Assembly (NCBI GenBank): GCA_016182605.1
Contig: JACPGE010000109.1
Coordinates: 1-54,568, forward strand
DNA: 54,568 bases
Direction of reading: 5' to 3'
Source of the DNA: Candidatus Hydrogenedentota bacterium
GTDB lineage: Bacteria > Hydrogenedentota > Hydrogenedentia > Hydrogenedentales > JAEUWI01
Shown here: piece after piece, positions 6,854-17,500 of the stretch
Layout: each line of letters begins with the position of its first letter
Numbering within the stretch: position 1 is the first letter of the stretch
The notes under the pieces: generated by a model
Told to the model about the DNA's origin: nothing
Databases searched by the model: none
What the model saw: the letters and a program-made list of their open reading frames with translations, nothing else
Made by a program: the position numbers and the translations under genes

Positions 6854-8881
6854 ATGTACGATAAGCTGGTGCAGACTGTTATCGACCTGCCTGCCGAAGG
6901 CTTGGCCCGGGTGAATCTGGAGGAGATCTCGCTGTGCGCAACCTGGTACGACTCCTATCGGGACGACGCGGGCGTGCGGGAGTCCTACGCCAAGCTCCGG
7001 CAGGTACTGGACGCGTGGGCGCGCCATGTCGAGCCGCCGCCGCAAGATACCGAGGGGCAACGTCAGCAGCCCCTCCTGCGCGATCTCATCCAGGAACTGA
7101 TTCAGGATCGTCTGGAGTATTTCACACGGGATGAGCTGGATTTTCTTTATTTCATGGTGGGCCTGGCGCGGCGCTGCGGCCAGGAGCATCTCTTCGATCG
7201 GCCCCTCAGTTGTGTCGATCCGTATCTTCCCACGATTACGGAGCGCCGGGAAGAACTGGAACTTGTGCCCGGAGTGCCATCGCTCTGGGCGCGAATGGCG
7301 ATCTATATCCCGGCAGACCTTGCCGCCGCAGAATCAAAAGACGTCAGCATTTTCGCGGGGCTGGACTACCCCATTCGGGGGCCGGTGCTCAGCCATTCCG
7401 GCAATGCAAAGATCTTTGGCACGATCTCGGAAAGTGCCACGGTCGTCGTGGATGGCGGCTACTGCAATGTGCGCGGCGACATGCTGGGCAACCTCGCGGT
7501 GACCGGCGACTGCGAGATCGAGGGCAACCTTTCCGGGCTGGCGGTCTCGCGCCGCGGAAGCATCCGCGCACATGGTCTGATCAACAACTGCACGGTCATC
7601 GCGAAAGAACAGTCCGTGCTGGCCATGAGCGCGGAAGGCCCCAGGCTGATCTTTGCCGCGAAGGACATCTCGCTGCGGGAAACGATGACGGGCGGCCGAT
7701 ACATTGCCAACCGCATTAAGGTGGGGGGTGACGTGACGGGGGGGAGGATTCAGGCCGCGGAGGTGGTGGAGGCCGGGACCTTCCGCCAAACGCCTGAGAT
7801 GCCGCTGTCGATCGTGCTGCGCCGGGGCCTGCATTGCCAAGACTACGGCGAGATTCTTCCGCCAGATGCGCGCATGCTCATGATGAGCGCCATGAAACTG
7901 CGGCAGCGCCTGCTCAACATCGAGGAATTAATGGATATCACCGTGCGTGAGTCGGACGATATCGCAGGCAGCGTGCTCATTTTCATCCTCGGGGAACACG
8001 ATGTTTCGGATGGATTGCGGCAGATTGAAGTCAAACGCCAGGAGATTGCTTTCTACCAGCGCCTGGAGACGGGGATCCGCGCGCTGGCGGGCGCGGCGGA
8101 AGACCGGATCAATCTGATGTCGGGCGCCGAGGAAGAAGATCTTGGCCCCAACTATGGCCGCGAGGAGCGCAACCTGCTTGAGGATTTGCGCAAGGAATTG
8201 ATGGCCTTGAGCAACGAGGGGGCGCTCTCCATTCTTTTGCACAACGAGCGGGAGGATGTGCTTCATCTGGGGCGCAAGCTTCAATCGCGATCCCTGGGGC
8301 AACAAGGTATTCTGCAGGTGCTTCACCGCTTGCAGGAAAAGAGCGCCACGATCGAAGAAACCCGCCTTATATTGCAGCGCTTGGTGGACACGGAAGAAAC
8401 GCAGTTGGAGCGCGCGATGGGCAAGGCGAAGATCCTGGAGCGCGCCAAGGCGGAACGCGCCCGCGCCGAGTTGCTCAACCAATTGTTGCAGGCAGGCCGC
8501 GTGCGCATGGCGAGCCTGGAGTTCAAGCGCCGCGCGAGCGATCGCTATGTCAATCTGATGCGGCGCACCATTGAGAACCGCGCGTCGCGCGTTTCAGGTT
8601 ACCGCACCACGATCCTCGAACTCGAAGACCGGATTCAGCAAGTCCGGGACAAGCTCTGGGAGGGATTCCGGGTTTCGCTCCCGGAGCACGTCATGCGTGG
8701 CTGGGCGATGGATGGCGCACGGGCTGTGGGCGCATTTGAGGACGGGATCTTGATCTGTGCCTGGAAACATCTGGTGGACGAAGGTGTGCATGGAGGGCCG
8801 GGGGCCGCTGTCACTTCAGACACCCTCGGCGATCGTGTAACCTATGCGCGCACTGCCCGGGGAGGCATTGAGGCCCTCTGA
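6854..8881 (+). CDS. DUF342/FapA-like beta-helix protein with coiled coil
   Basis: This 675-residue cytoplasmic protein has an N-terminal helical part (1-150), then a repetitive Gly/Val-rich region at about 165-335 (FAGLDYPIRGPVLSHSG, GGYCNVRGDMLGNLAVTGDC, NLSGLAVSRRGSIRAHGLI, GGRYIANRIKVGGDVTGG) that matches the right-handed beta-helix of FapA/DUF342 proteins. Residues about 395-600 form a long Glu/Arg/Leu coiled coil. FapA relatives act in flagellar or cell-envelope assembly, yet no flagellar gene is in this window. The ATG at 6854 follows GGAGAG and lies 10 bases after mtnA, which favours it over the in-frame 6821 start inside mtnA. Family assignment is by pattern only. Confidence 0.65.
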   Translation: MYDKLVQTVIDLPAEGLARVNLEEISLCATWYDSYRDDAGVRESYAKLRQVLDAWARHVEPPPQDTEGQRQQPLLRDLIQELIQDRLEYFTRDELDFLYFMVGLARRCGQEHLFDRPLSCVDPYLPTITERREELELVPGVPSLWARMAIYIPADLAAAESKDVSIFAGLDYPIRGPVLSHSGNAKIFGTISESATVVVDGGYCNVRGDMLGNLAVTGDCEIEGNLSGLAVSRRGSIRAHGLINNCTVIAKEQSVLAMSAEGPRLIFAAKDISLRETMTGGRYIANRIKVGGDVTGGRIQAAEVVEAGTFRQTPEMPLSIVLRRGLHCQDYGEILPPDARMLMMSAMKLRQRLLNIEELMDITVRESDDIAGSVLIFILGEHDVSDGLRQIEVKRQEIAFYQRLETGIRALAGAAEDRINLMSGAEEEDLGPNYGREERNLLEDLRKELMALSNEGALSILLHNEREDVLHLGRKLQSRSLGQQGILQVLHRLQEKSATIEETRLILQRLVDTEETQLERAMGKAKILERAKAERARAELLNQLLQAGRVRMASLEFKRRASDRYVNLMRRTIENRASRVSGYRTTILELEDRIQQVRDKLWEGFRVSLPEHVMRGWAMDGARAVGAFEDGILICAWKHLVDEGVHGGPGAAVTSDTLGDRVTYARTARGGIEAL

Positions 8882-8897
8882 AGCCCTGTGCTACACT
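8868..8897 (+). promoter_or_regulatory. Putative cmk-recJ promoter
   Basis: TTGAGG (8868-8873), an 18-base spacer and TACACT (8892-8897) lie at the end of the preceding gene, 70 bases before the cmk ATG. Confidence 0.35.
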
Positions 8898-8967
8898 CGC
8901 GGCTTCCATTGGCGCAAGGGCGCGTTCTGCCCCCCATCGTCGTGATTCTTCACTCTGGTAAGCCGCC

Positions 8968-9642
8968 ATGACGCCCGCAACACAGATTATCGTCATAGAT
9001 GGACCCGCCGGGGCCGGCAAAAGCTCCGTGGCCAAGGCCGTGGCGCACGCCCTGGGCTTTGCCTTTCTGGACACCGGCGCCATGTACCGCGCGGCCACCT
9101 GGCGCGCCCTCCATCATGGACTGGACCTGGGCGACACGGCGGCCCTCATCGCCTCGACCCGCGCCATGAACCTCGCGCTGGAGGAGCGTGCGGAGGGCCT
9201 TCGCGTTGTGGTGGATGGCGAAGACATCACCGATGCCATTCGCACGCCCGAGGTGACACGGGCGATTTTCAGGCTCGACCAGATCGCCGGGGTGCGTGAA
9301 CTCTTGGTGGCGATGCAACGCGAGATCGGCGCCAAACGGCCCACCGTGGCCGAAGGCCGGGACATGGGCAGCGTCGTTTTTCCGGAGGCGAAGTGCAAAA
9401 TATTCCTGGACGCCGATCTGAGCGAGCGATCCCGCCGCCGCGCCGCGCAACTGCGCGAGAAGGGCATCCCTGTGGATGAGGCCGCGCTGGCCGCGGAAAT
9501 TCACGAGCGCGATGAGCAGGGGCGCAACCGGGAGCATGCGCCGCTGGTCCAGGCCGCGGATGCGATTCGCATCGACACCACCGGCCGCGAATTCGAGGAG
9601 ATCGTGGATGAGATTGTGGCGCGCGCGCGGGAGGTTCTGTGA
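8968..9642 (+). CDS. cmk: Cytidylate kinase
   Basis: The 224-residue enzyme phosphorylates CMP and dCMP with ATP. It shows the P-loop GPAGAGKS (12-19), the substrate-binding FLDTGAMYRAATWRA segment and AEGRDMGSVVFPEA, all typical of bacterial Cmk, and normal length (about 225). Its TGA overlaps the GTG start of recJ (GTGA at 9639-9642), so the two genes are translationally coupled. Confidence 0.96.
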   Translation: MTPATQIIVIDGPAGAGKSSVAKAVAHALGFAFLDTGAMYRAATWRALHHGLDLGDTAALIASTRAMNLALEERAEGLRVVVDGEDITDAIRTPEVTRAIFRLDQIAGVRELLVAMQREIGAKRPTVAEGRDMGSVVFPEAKCKIFLDADLSERSRRRAAQLREKGIPVDEAALAAEIHERDEQGRNREHAPLVQAADAIRIDTTGREFEEIVDEIVARAREVL

Positions 9643-11345
9643 AGATCGCAACGGCGAAGCACCAGTGGCAAGTGGCCGAATTCGATCGCGGGCGCGTCCA
9701 GATCCTTGCGCGGGCGCTGGGCATCGCGCCCATCCTGGCCCACCTCCTGATACTTCGCGGCATCGAGGAACCCGATCTTGCCCGGAAATACGTCACGCCA
9801 CGGCTTGAAGATTTGTCCAGCCCCTTTGAGCTTACGGACATGGACGTGGCCGTGGCGCGGCTGACCCAGGCGCGGGATCGCGGCGAGCACGTGCTCGTAT
9901 TCGGAGACTACGATGTGGACGGCGTTTCGGCCACCGCCATCCTCCACCACGGTTTGCGCCGTTTCGGCATCGAGCGGGTTTCCCATGGCATGCCCCTGCG
10001 CCTGATCGAGGGCTACGGCCTCAACGCCGAGCGGGTGGAGGCGGCAAAATCCGACGGCGTGCACCTCATTGTTACGGTGGACAATGGCATCGCCGCGCAC
10101 GACGCGGCGGATCGCGCGCGCGAGCTGGGCGTCGATCTCATCGTCACCGATCACCACGCCATCGAAGGGGAATTGCCCCATGCCTTGGCCGTCATCAACC
10201 CGCAGCGGGAACCCGAGAGCTATCCGGGAAGATTTCTGTGCGGCGCCGGCGTGGCCTTCAAGCTGGCGGCAGCCCTGAACGGCACCCCGAACGATTTGGA
10301 TATTGCCGCACTGGGCACCGTGGCGGACATCGTGCCGCTGAAAGGGGAGAACCGCGTGATCGTGGCGCTGGGTCTGCGCCACATGTCCAAGTACGCGCGC
10401 ACCGGCCTCGCCGCCCTTGCCCAGGCCGCGGGCGTGGATATCCGAACCATCAGTTCCGGCAACATCGGGTTCCAGTTGGGGCCGCGCATCAATGCGGCGG
10501 GGCGGCTCGACGATGCCCTTACGGCCCTGCACCTGCTGCTCACCGACTGCCCAGACCGGGCGCGCGCCATGTCAGCCCTGTTGAATGCGGCCAATGAAGA
10601 ACGCCGCTCCATCGAGCGCGAGATCTTTGAGCAGGCGCGCGAAGAATTGGACGCCTTCTTCGCGGCTGAGCAGCGCTCCATCGTGGTTGCGCGCGAAGAC
10701 TGGCACGCCGGGGTTATTGGCATTGTCGCCGCGCGCATCCAGACCCGCTATCAGCGCCCCGTGGTGGTGATCGCGATCGACGAGAACGGCGAAGGCAAGG
10801 GGTCTGCGCGAAGCGGGCCGGGATTCAACATGGTGGAGGCCTTCAGTGCCTGCCAGGATCTGCTCGACAAGTATGGCGGCCACCGCGCCGCCGCGGGATT
10901 GACCATCCGGCGCGATCGGATCGAAAGCTTCCGGCAGCGCTTCGAAGAAGAGGCGCTGCGGCAGTTGGGCGCGGGCGAAATCCTCGTGGACCTGCCCATC
11001 GATGTGCTCGCATCCTTCTCCGATATCGATTTGGCGCTCGTGAAGTCGCTCGTTCTGCTGGAACCCTTTGGACACGGCAATCCCTCACCCGTGTTCTGCA
11101 GCGTCAACGTGGAGGTGGCGCCGCGCTCCCTGCGGGTGCTGAAAGATCACCATCTGAAGATGCAGCTCTGTCAGCAAGACAAGGCCTTTGACGCCATCGG
11201 ATTCAACATGGCCGAGCGCTACTTCAGCGAGGACCTGCAGGGGCCGATCGACATCGTTTACACCCCGCAGTTGAACGAATGGCGCGGGCAGGTCTCCGTG
11301 CAATTGCTGCTGAAAGACATCCGGCCTGCCCAGCCGGGGCGCTGA
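9639..11345 (+). CDS. recJ: Single-stranded-DNA exonuclease RecJ
   Basis: The 568-residue 5'-3' ssDNA exonuclease acts in recombination and mismatch repair. DHH-family metal motifs are intact: FGDYDVDGVSATAIL (about 88-102), VTVDNG (145-150), TDHHAIEGELP (170-180), ALGTVADIVPL and GPRINAAGRL. The DHHA1 domain follows with KYGGHRAAAGLTI, then an OB-type tail (PFGHGNPSPVFC). Length matches the family. The GTG start overlaps the cmk stop by four bases. It converges with the efflux operon, whose last stop lies 14 bases beyond, and no clear terminator is visible between them. Confidence 0.96.
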   Translation: MKIATAKHQWQVAEFDRGRVQILARALGIAPILAHLLILRGIEEPDLARKYVTPRLEDLSSPFELTDMDVAVARLTQARDRGEHVLVFGDYDVDGVSATAILHHGLRRFGIERVSHGMPLRLIEGYGLNAERVEAAKSDGVHLIVTVDNGIAAHDAADRARELGVDLIVTDHHAIEGELPHALAVINPQREPESYPGRFLCGAGVAFKLAAALNGTPNDLDIAALGTVADIVPLKGENRVIVALGLRHMSKYARTGLAALAQAAGVDIRTISSGNIGFQLGPRINAAGRLDDALTALHLLLTDCPDRARAMSALLNAANEERRSIEREIFEQAREELDAFFAAEQRSIVVAREDWHAGVIGIVAARIQTRYQRPVVVIAIDENGEGKGSARSGPGFNMVEAFSACQDLLDKYGGHRAAAGLTIRRDRIESFRQRFEEEALRQLGAGEILVDLPIDVLASFSDIDLALVKSLVLLEPFGHGNPSPVFCSVNVEVAPRSLRVLKDHHLKMQLCQQDKAFDAIGFNMAERYFSEDLQGPIDIVYTPQLNEWRGQVSVQLLLKDIRPAQPGR

Positions 11346-11359
11346 GCCCCCGGAAAGGA

Positions 11360-14300
11360 TTACTCTGCCGCGGGGCGCTTGCGCGTGTTGGGGCGCAGCG
11401 CGCCGATGTACTGGAGCGCCCAGTGCTGGAAGTCGTCTATCAGGCTGTAAAACATGGGGACGACAAACAGCGTGAGCAGGGTGCCGGCGGTCATGCCGCC
11501 GATCAGGGCGCGCCCGAGGCCGGCAAAGGTGGCCGCGCCGCCCGTGGTGGCCATTGCGAGGGGAAGCAGCCCCAGAATAGTGGTCAATGCGGTCATCATC
11601 ACGGGCCGGAACCGGTCGCGGCCCGCCTGTGCGATGGCATCGGTCCGAGCCAGGCCCTCTTTACGCAGTGTATTGATATGGTCGACAATGACAATGCCAT
11701 TGTTCACAATCAGCCCGGCCATGAGGATGCAGCCGATAAACGTCACCGTGTCCAGTTCGGAGCCGGTAAAGTAGAGGAGCCAGACCCCGCCGCCGAGGGC
11801 CAGCGGCACGGAACTGAGAATGGAAAGGGGGTAGAGGTAGGACTCGAAGAGCGAGGCCATGACGATGTAGATGAGCACGATCGCCATCAACATTGTCGTG
11901 AAGAAGTTTGCGAAATTCTCCCCAAGCTCCTCGAGTTCGTCGCCGAAATAGAACTTGTAGCCTGTGGGCATCTGGAACTGGCTCATGATCTTTTCCATGC
12001 TCTGGCGGATGCCGAGCAGATCTTGCGCATCTGCGGTGGCATTGATAGTGAGCACATTCTTCCCATCGACACGCAAGATGGTGTCCGGACTTTGCGCCTT
12101 GCCAAAGTGCACGAGCTGATTGAGTGGAATCAGGGTGCCGAGGACGCTTTGCACCGTGACATTATCCAGGTTGGCCCTGCTTTTGCGATCCTCCTCCCGG
12201 AACTGGGCCCAGACGGGAATCTCGCGGATGCCCTGCTTCATGTACGGCAGACGGGCACCGCGCATGGCGGCGTCCGCAGTTTGTGCGATCGAAATGGCGG
12301 GAATCCCATACCGTTCAGCGAGGGGCTCGTCGATCTGAAGCTGAATTTCCCGCTTCTTCTGCTCTATTTCTATCTCCGCGTCGCGGACACTCGGGAGATT
12401 CTCCAACAAGGCGAGGAATTGTCCCGCGTAATCTTCCAGTTTCTCCGCATCGTCCCCCATCATCCCAATGGAGACCTGCCCGCGGGTTCCGGAACTGCCC
12501 ACGCCCGTCATCGCAAAATGGAGTTCTGCTCCCGGCACAACGCCGGGCAGCAGTTCGGACAGGATACGCATCACTTCTTCCGTCCCGTACGGCGGATTTA
12601 GCCCTTTCTCCCCGTCGCTGTCCGTGTACAGATAGACGTCGAAGTCGCCCCCGGCCGCCGTGTAAAACGTCATGATATTCTTGACGCCCAGCTCCTCCCG
12701 GCGCTTCTCGATCACTTCCTGCAATCTTGCAAAGACATCGTCGGCCATGGCCATGTCAAAGTTTTGATCCAGCTCCACCGTGATTTGCACTTCGCGGGTG
12801 TCCAGCTCCGGCAAATCGCGCACGCCGAGCGATTGGTACGGCCAGTACCAAGTGAGCGCGAGGACAGCGGCGAGCAGCATTACGCCCGCAAGCCGCCAGC
12901 GCTGACTGAAACGCACGAAAATACTGTAGGCCAGAACGATTCGCTCAACGGGATGCCGGGGCGCCCAGCGGGGCAGCATCCGCGCGAGCGCCGCAACCGG
13001 CCGCGAGACCGGGCGCACGGCGTCCCAGGCGCGGCGGGGCCGGATGCGGCTCATCGCCAGCGGCACAACCGTAAGCGCGATGATCAGACTGCCAAAGAGG
13101 GCGACGATGAGCGGCAGTCCGAGTTGCTCCATAAACACCGACATGCGGCCCGCATCGAGGAAATACATCGGAACAAACACGACCCACGTGGTGGCTGTGG
13201 AGGCGAGGATGGCCATGGAGACTTCGCGGGCGCCCTTTTTTGCGCTCTCTTTCGGGGAATAGCCGAGCCCCTGATAGCGTATGATGTTTTCCACGACGAC
13301 GATGGCGTTGTCCACCAGCATGCCGACGGCGATAATGAGGCTGACCATGGTGATCAGATTAAGTTCCATTCCATAGAAAAACATGAAGACCAGGGCTACA
13401 ACCGTGGAAGCGGGAATGGCGAGAGCGACGATAATCGTGGGCCGGATGCGGTGCAAGAAAACAAACAGGATAATAATCGCCATTACGCAGCCATAAATAC
13501 CGGATTGGCGGAGATTGTTCAGCGCATTTGTTATGAGTTCGGCCTGATTGAAGAATACAAGCTTGTTCACCCCCTGAAACTCGTCGAGCTTCATCACCTC
13601 GTCGAGTTCGGCCGCGGCCGCCTGGCACGTGGATACGGTGTTGGCTTCCGACTCCTTCACCAGCAGGATGAGCGCGCCGCTTTGCCGGTCGAGCGACACA
13701 TGGGCCTCTTGCTCTCGCGACTTGTAATTGACCTCGGCGATCTCCTTCAGGCGAAGGCCGTTCGGATTGACGATCAGTTCAGCGATGTCATCGAGACGGC
13801 GGTATTCGCCAATCGCGCGCACCAGAAACTTCCGCTCTCCTCCCTTCAGTTCGCCCACGGAAACACTGATTGAACTCTGCCGGAGCGCGCCAATCACCTC
13901 CCAGAGGCCGAGATTCAAGGCGTGCAAGCGGCTTTGGTCGAATTCGATCAAGACCTCCTTCTCCTGAACGGGGGAGTGGATCTGCACATCGGCAATGCCA
14001 TCGAGCCGGCGAAGCCGCGGCTCCAGTATGGTGCGCAATTGCTGTATGAATGCGTCCAGTTCGTCCGCATCGCCGTCGCGGAAGAGCCCCGTTGCCATAA
14101 TGGGAATGGACTGGGAATTGAAGCGCTGAATCAGCATCTGATCGACTTCGTCGGGCAGGATGAGGCGGAGCCGCTCCACGCGATCGCGGATCTCTGCCGT
14201 CGCCACATTCATGTCCGTCTCAAGCCCAAAATAGCATAGGGCAAAGCATCCGTTGGTGTCGGATATCGTGCGGATGCGCTCAAGACCGGGAATGGTACGG

Positions 14301-14518
14301 AACTCGCCCTCGACTGGAATGGAGATCTCCTGCTCCACCTGCTCGGGCGCGGCGCCCGGATACGGGATGGAGACGCCGACAAAGGGGTCGTCCACGCGCG
14401 GCAGAAAGGTAAGCGGCATGCTGCGCCAGGCGATGAGGCCGAGGCCCAGCATCGAGAGGGTCAGCATCCATACCGTCACGGGCCGGGAAATGGCCCATTC
14501 TGGCATTGAAAGTCTCAC
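11360..14518 (-). CDS. RND efflux transporter, AcrB/MdtC family (second pump subunit)
   Basis: This 1052-residue inner-membrane proton-driven transporter has the AcrB/HAE1 layout: an N-terminal membrane helix (VWMLTLSMLGLGLIAW), two large periplasmic loops, and two sets of six membrane helices with typical segments (GMLVDNAIVVVENIIRY, GLIVNNGIVIVDHINTLRKEG, GRDRFRPVMMTALTTILGLL). Length is standard for the family. Its ATG overlaps the stop of the upstream RND gene by four bases (14515-14518), so the two pumps are co-translated and may form a heteromeric trimer as MdtB/MdtC do. Substrate cannot be told from sequence. Confidence 0.92.
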   Translation of the reverse strand: MRLSMPEWAISRPVTVWMLTLSMLGLGLIAWRSMPLTFLPRVDDPFVGVSIPYPGAAPEQVEQEISIPVEGEFRTIPGLERIRTISDTNGCFALCYFGLETDMNVATAEIRDRVERLRLILPDEVDQMLIQRFNSQSIPIMATGLFRDGDADELDAFIQQLRTILEPRLRRLDGIADVQIHSPVQEKEVLIEFDQSRLHALNLGLWEVIGALRQSSISVSVGELKGGERKFLVRAIGEYRRLDDIAELIVNPNGLRLKEIAEVNYKSREQEAHVSLDRQSGALILLVKESEANTVSTCQAAAAELDEVMKLDEFQGVNKLVFFNQAELITNALNNLRQSGIYGCVMAIIILFVFLHRIRPTIIVALAIPASTVVALVFMFFYGMELNLITMVSLIIAVGMLVDNAIVVVENIIRYQGLGYSPKESAKKGAREVSMAILASTATTWVVFVPMYFLDAGRMSVFMEQLGLPLIVALFGSLIIALTVVPLAMSRIRPRRAWDAVRPVSRPVAALARMLPRWAPRHPVERIVLAYSIFVRFSQRWRLAGVMLLAAVLALTWYWPYQSLGVRDLPELDTREVQITVELDQNFDMAMADDVFARLQEVIEKRREELGVKNIMTFYTAAGGDFDVYLYTDSDGEKGLNPPYGTEEVMRILSELLPGVVPGAELHFAMTGVGSSGTRGQVSIGMMGDDAEKLEDYAGQFLALLENLPSVRDAEIEIEQKKREIQLQIDEPLAERYGIPAISIAQTADAAMRGARLPYMKQGIREIPVWAQFREEDRKSRANLDNVTVQSVLGTLIPLNQLVHFGKAQSPDTILRVDGKNVLTINATADAQDLLGIRQSMEKIMSQFQMPTGYKFYFGDELEELGENFANFFTTMLMAIVLIYIVMASLFESYLYPLSILSSVPLALGGGVWLLYFTGSELDTVTFIGCILMAGLIVNNGIVIVDHINTLRKEGLARTDAIAQAGRDRFRPVMMTALTTILGLLPLAMATTGGAATFAGLGRALIGGMTAGTLLTLFVVPMFYSLIDDFQHWALQYIGALRPNTRKRPAAE

Positions 14519-17500
14519 GCCTTGTCCTCGGTCGTTCCGGGCCGATCCTTGCCGCCAAAGAGATAGTAAACCATGGGGATGATGACGAGCGTAAGGATCG
14601 TGGCGGAACTCAGCCCGGACATGACCGTAAGGGCCATCGGCCGCCGCAGTTCCGAACCTTCGCCGGTGCCCGAAATCATGGGCACAAGACCGAGCACCGT
14701 CGTTATTGTGGTCATGAGGATGGGCCGCAAACGCACCTTGCCCGCCTCCACAACGGCGATGCGCTTGGGAACGCCGCGCGCGCGCAACTGATTGATGTAG
14801 TCCACGAGCACGATCGCGTTGTTGACCACGATACCGGCGAGAATGATGCCCCCGAGGAATACCATGATGCTAAGGTCCGTGCCGCTCCAGGCGAGCGGAT
14901 AGATGACCCCGATGAAGGCCATGGGCACGGTAAACATGACCAGAGCGGGGTGGAATATCGATTCGAATTGGCAGGCCATCACCACATAGACGAGGAAGAT
15001 GGCCAGGATAAGCGCAAAGCGCAGACTGTTCTGCGAGGTCTCCAGCTCGCGCTGCTGTCCGCCTTCCAGGAAATAGTATCCGGCGGGCCGCTCCAGTTTT
15101 TGCACCGCAGCCCAGATATCGTCGGACACGGATTTCAAATCCCGGTCTTCCGTATTCGCCAGAATCAGCACCACCTGACGCTGATCGATGCGCCGGATTT
15201 CGCTCGGCCCTTCTTCGACCCGGATGTGCGCCACATCTTCCAGCGGAATGGGGGGGTTCGTGTCGGTCACCGAGATGCGCTTCAGGTCTTCCACACTGCT
15301 GAGGAGTTCCTTGTCCGTGCGCACCCGGATATCGACCTTCTCGCCGCTGCGGTTGAAGCGCGTCGCAATGTCGCCCTGCACTTCGGTGCGCAAGCGCGTG
15401 GCGACCTGGCCCGGCGGAATGCCACGGCTTGCCAGAAGCACCCGGTCCATCTCCACGATAATCTCCGGATAGCCCGCCTTCACACTCAGTTCCACATCCC
15501 GTACCCCGGGCACCTTCTGCACCACGGCCAGCGCCTGTTCGCCGAGATGCTTAAGCAGTTTCAGGTCGTCTCCCACCACCTGCAATTCGATTGCCGTCTT
15601 GAAGCTGAACAGCGTCGGCAGGGAGAACGTAATTTCCTCGGAAGACACTTTTTGCACGGCAAGCCGCAATTCTTCGATAACCGAGTCCTGAATCAGGGCG
15701 TTATTCTCCGGGTCTTTCAAAGCGATCGTAAAATCGGCCATGTTCTCGCCGCGATCGCTGGACGTGCTCGAATCCTCTTCGCCAATCTCCACCGTCACGG
15801 AAGCGACCAGCGGATGGGAGCGCAGCACCTCTTCCACCCGGCCGGCGCGCGCCTCGGTCTGTTCCAGCCGGGTGCCCGCGGGCGCTTCGAGGCGCAGGCC
15901 GAACTCGCCCTGTTTCATGGGGGGAATCAACTCGCTGCCCAGGGAGAGCGCCGTATATCCGGCGTGAATGGAAAGCGCCACGAGACCCATCAACACCAAT
16001 ACGCTAAAGCGCAGGCTGCGCGTCAAGACGGCCGCGTAAAGGTCGCGGAAACCGGTGAATCCAACGTCGAAAAGTTGAAGGGGCACCCAGAACAGAATGC
16101 GGAGTGCGGCGCGCACTGGGAGGTAAATCGCCAGGAATATTCCGCAGATCAGCAAGATTATGGCGGTCAAGAGCGCCCCGACGAGGGAAAGCAGCAATTG
16201 AAAGAGATACAGGACCAGAATGGCCGGCGAGATGAGTGTGAAGACGAGAGCCCAGATCCGTGCGCCGGGGCGCCGGGTCTCCCGCGCTTCCGCCCAGGCG
16301 CTGGTCAGCGGCAGAAAATTCTCGTGGAATGCCGTGCGTGCCCCTGCGACTGCGTAGCGCATGCCGAGCAGCGGGACCTGGAGGGCCGCAGACACTTTGC
16401 CCGTAGTTCCGGTGGCGCGCGATTCGCGGTAGGCGCGCAATACCCAGATCACTTCCCGGCTGGAATCCAACGTAAGGCCGCGGCGCGACACGATAAGCGG
16501 AATCAAGTAGAGCGCCGCCAGCAGGGAAGCCAACAGCGAGAAGGTGACGGTGAGCGCCAGGTCGCGGAAGAGCTGGCCGGCGATCCCCTCAACGAATGCG
16601 ATAGGCAGGAAGACAGCAACTGTAGTCAGGGTCGATGAAATTACCGCGGAGGAAACCTCGTGGGTGCCGCGCTCGGCAGCGTCCACCGGTCCGTCGCCTT
16701 CTTCCTTGCACCGGAAGATGCTTTCCAGCACCACGATGGCGTTGTCCACCAGCATGCCCACGCCCAGGGCCAGACCGCCCAGCGACATGATGTTGAGGGT
16801 GATGCCGCCCATGAACATGGGCACGAAACTCGCCACCACGGAAATCGGAATGGTAACGCCGATGATCAGGGTGCTTTTCATCTCGCGCAGGAAAACAAAG
16901 AGCACCAACAGCGCCAGGAAGCCGCCCACCACCGTGGCATTCTTCACTTCGTTGATGGAGCCGGTGATGAAACGCGACTGATCCGTAATCACCGACAAGT
17001 TCACGTTCGCGGGAAGGCGATCCAGCAGTGTGCGCTGGCGCGCGGCATTCGCGGTCTCTTCCTCGGTCTTCTCCACGGCGCCGGCAGGCGCCGCGCCCCC
17101 GCTCATCATCGCCTCCGAAAAGATCTTCGCGATGCGCTCGCCCAGCGTGACTTCCCGCTCCAGACCCAAGAGGTCCTTCACCGTATTGGCCACTTCCACC
17201 GTGTTGGCATCGCCCTCTTTGTAGATGTCGAGCGCGACCGCCTCTTGCTGGTTGATGCGAACGATCGTCTCCCGCTCTTTGGTGCCGAGGAAGACCCGCG
17301 CCACGTCATCAAGGCGCATCTGACTGCCCGTGGGCAGCGACATGATGCTGCCGGCAATCTCTTCCACACTGGCGAATTCATTGAGCGTGCGCACAAGATA
17401 CTCCGTGCGCCCTTCCTGAAGCTTGCCTCCGGAAAGATTGATATTCTGCTGCGCCAGCGCGTTCACCACCATATCGAGGGAAAGGCCCAGATTCTTCACG

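Noticed and set aside
14506-16638. A 710-codon plus-strand frame opposite the RND gene (others occur at 11279-12601, 12764-13873 and 16660-18141)
   Set aside because: These frames are rich in His, Arg and Gln with no motif and mirror RND coding on the other strand.
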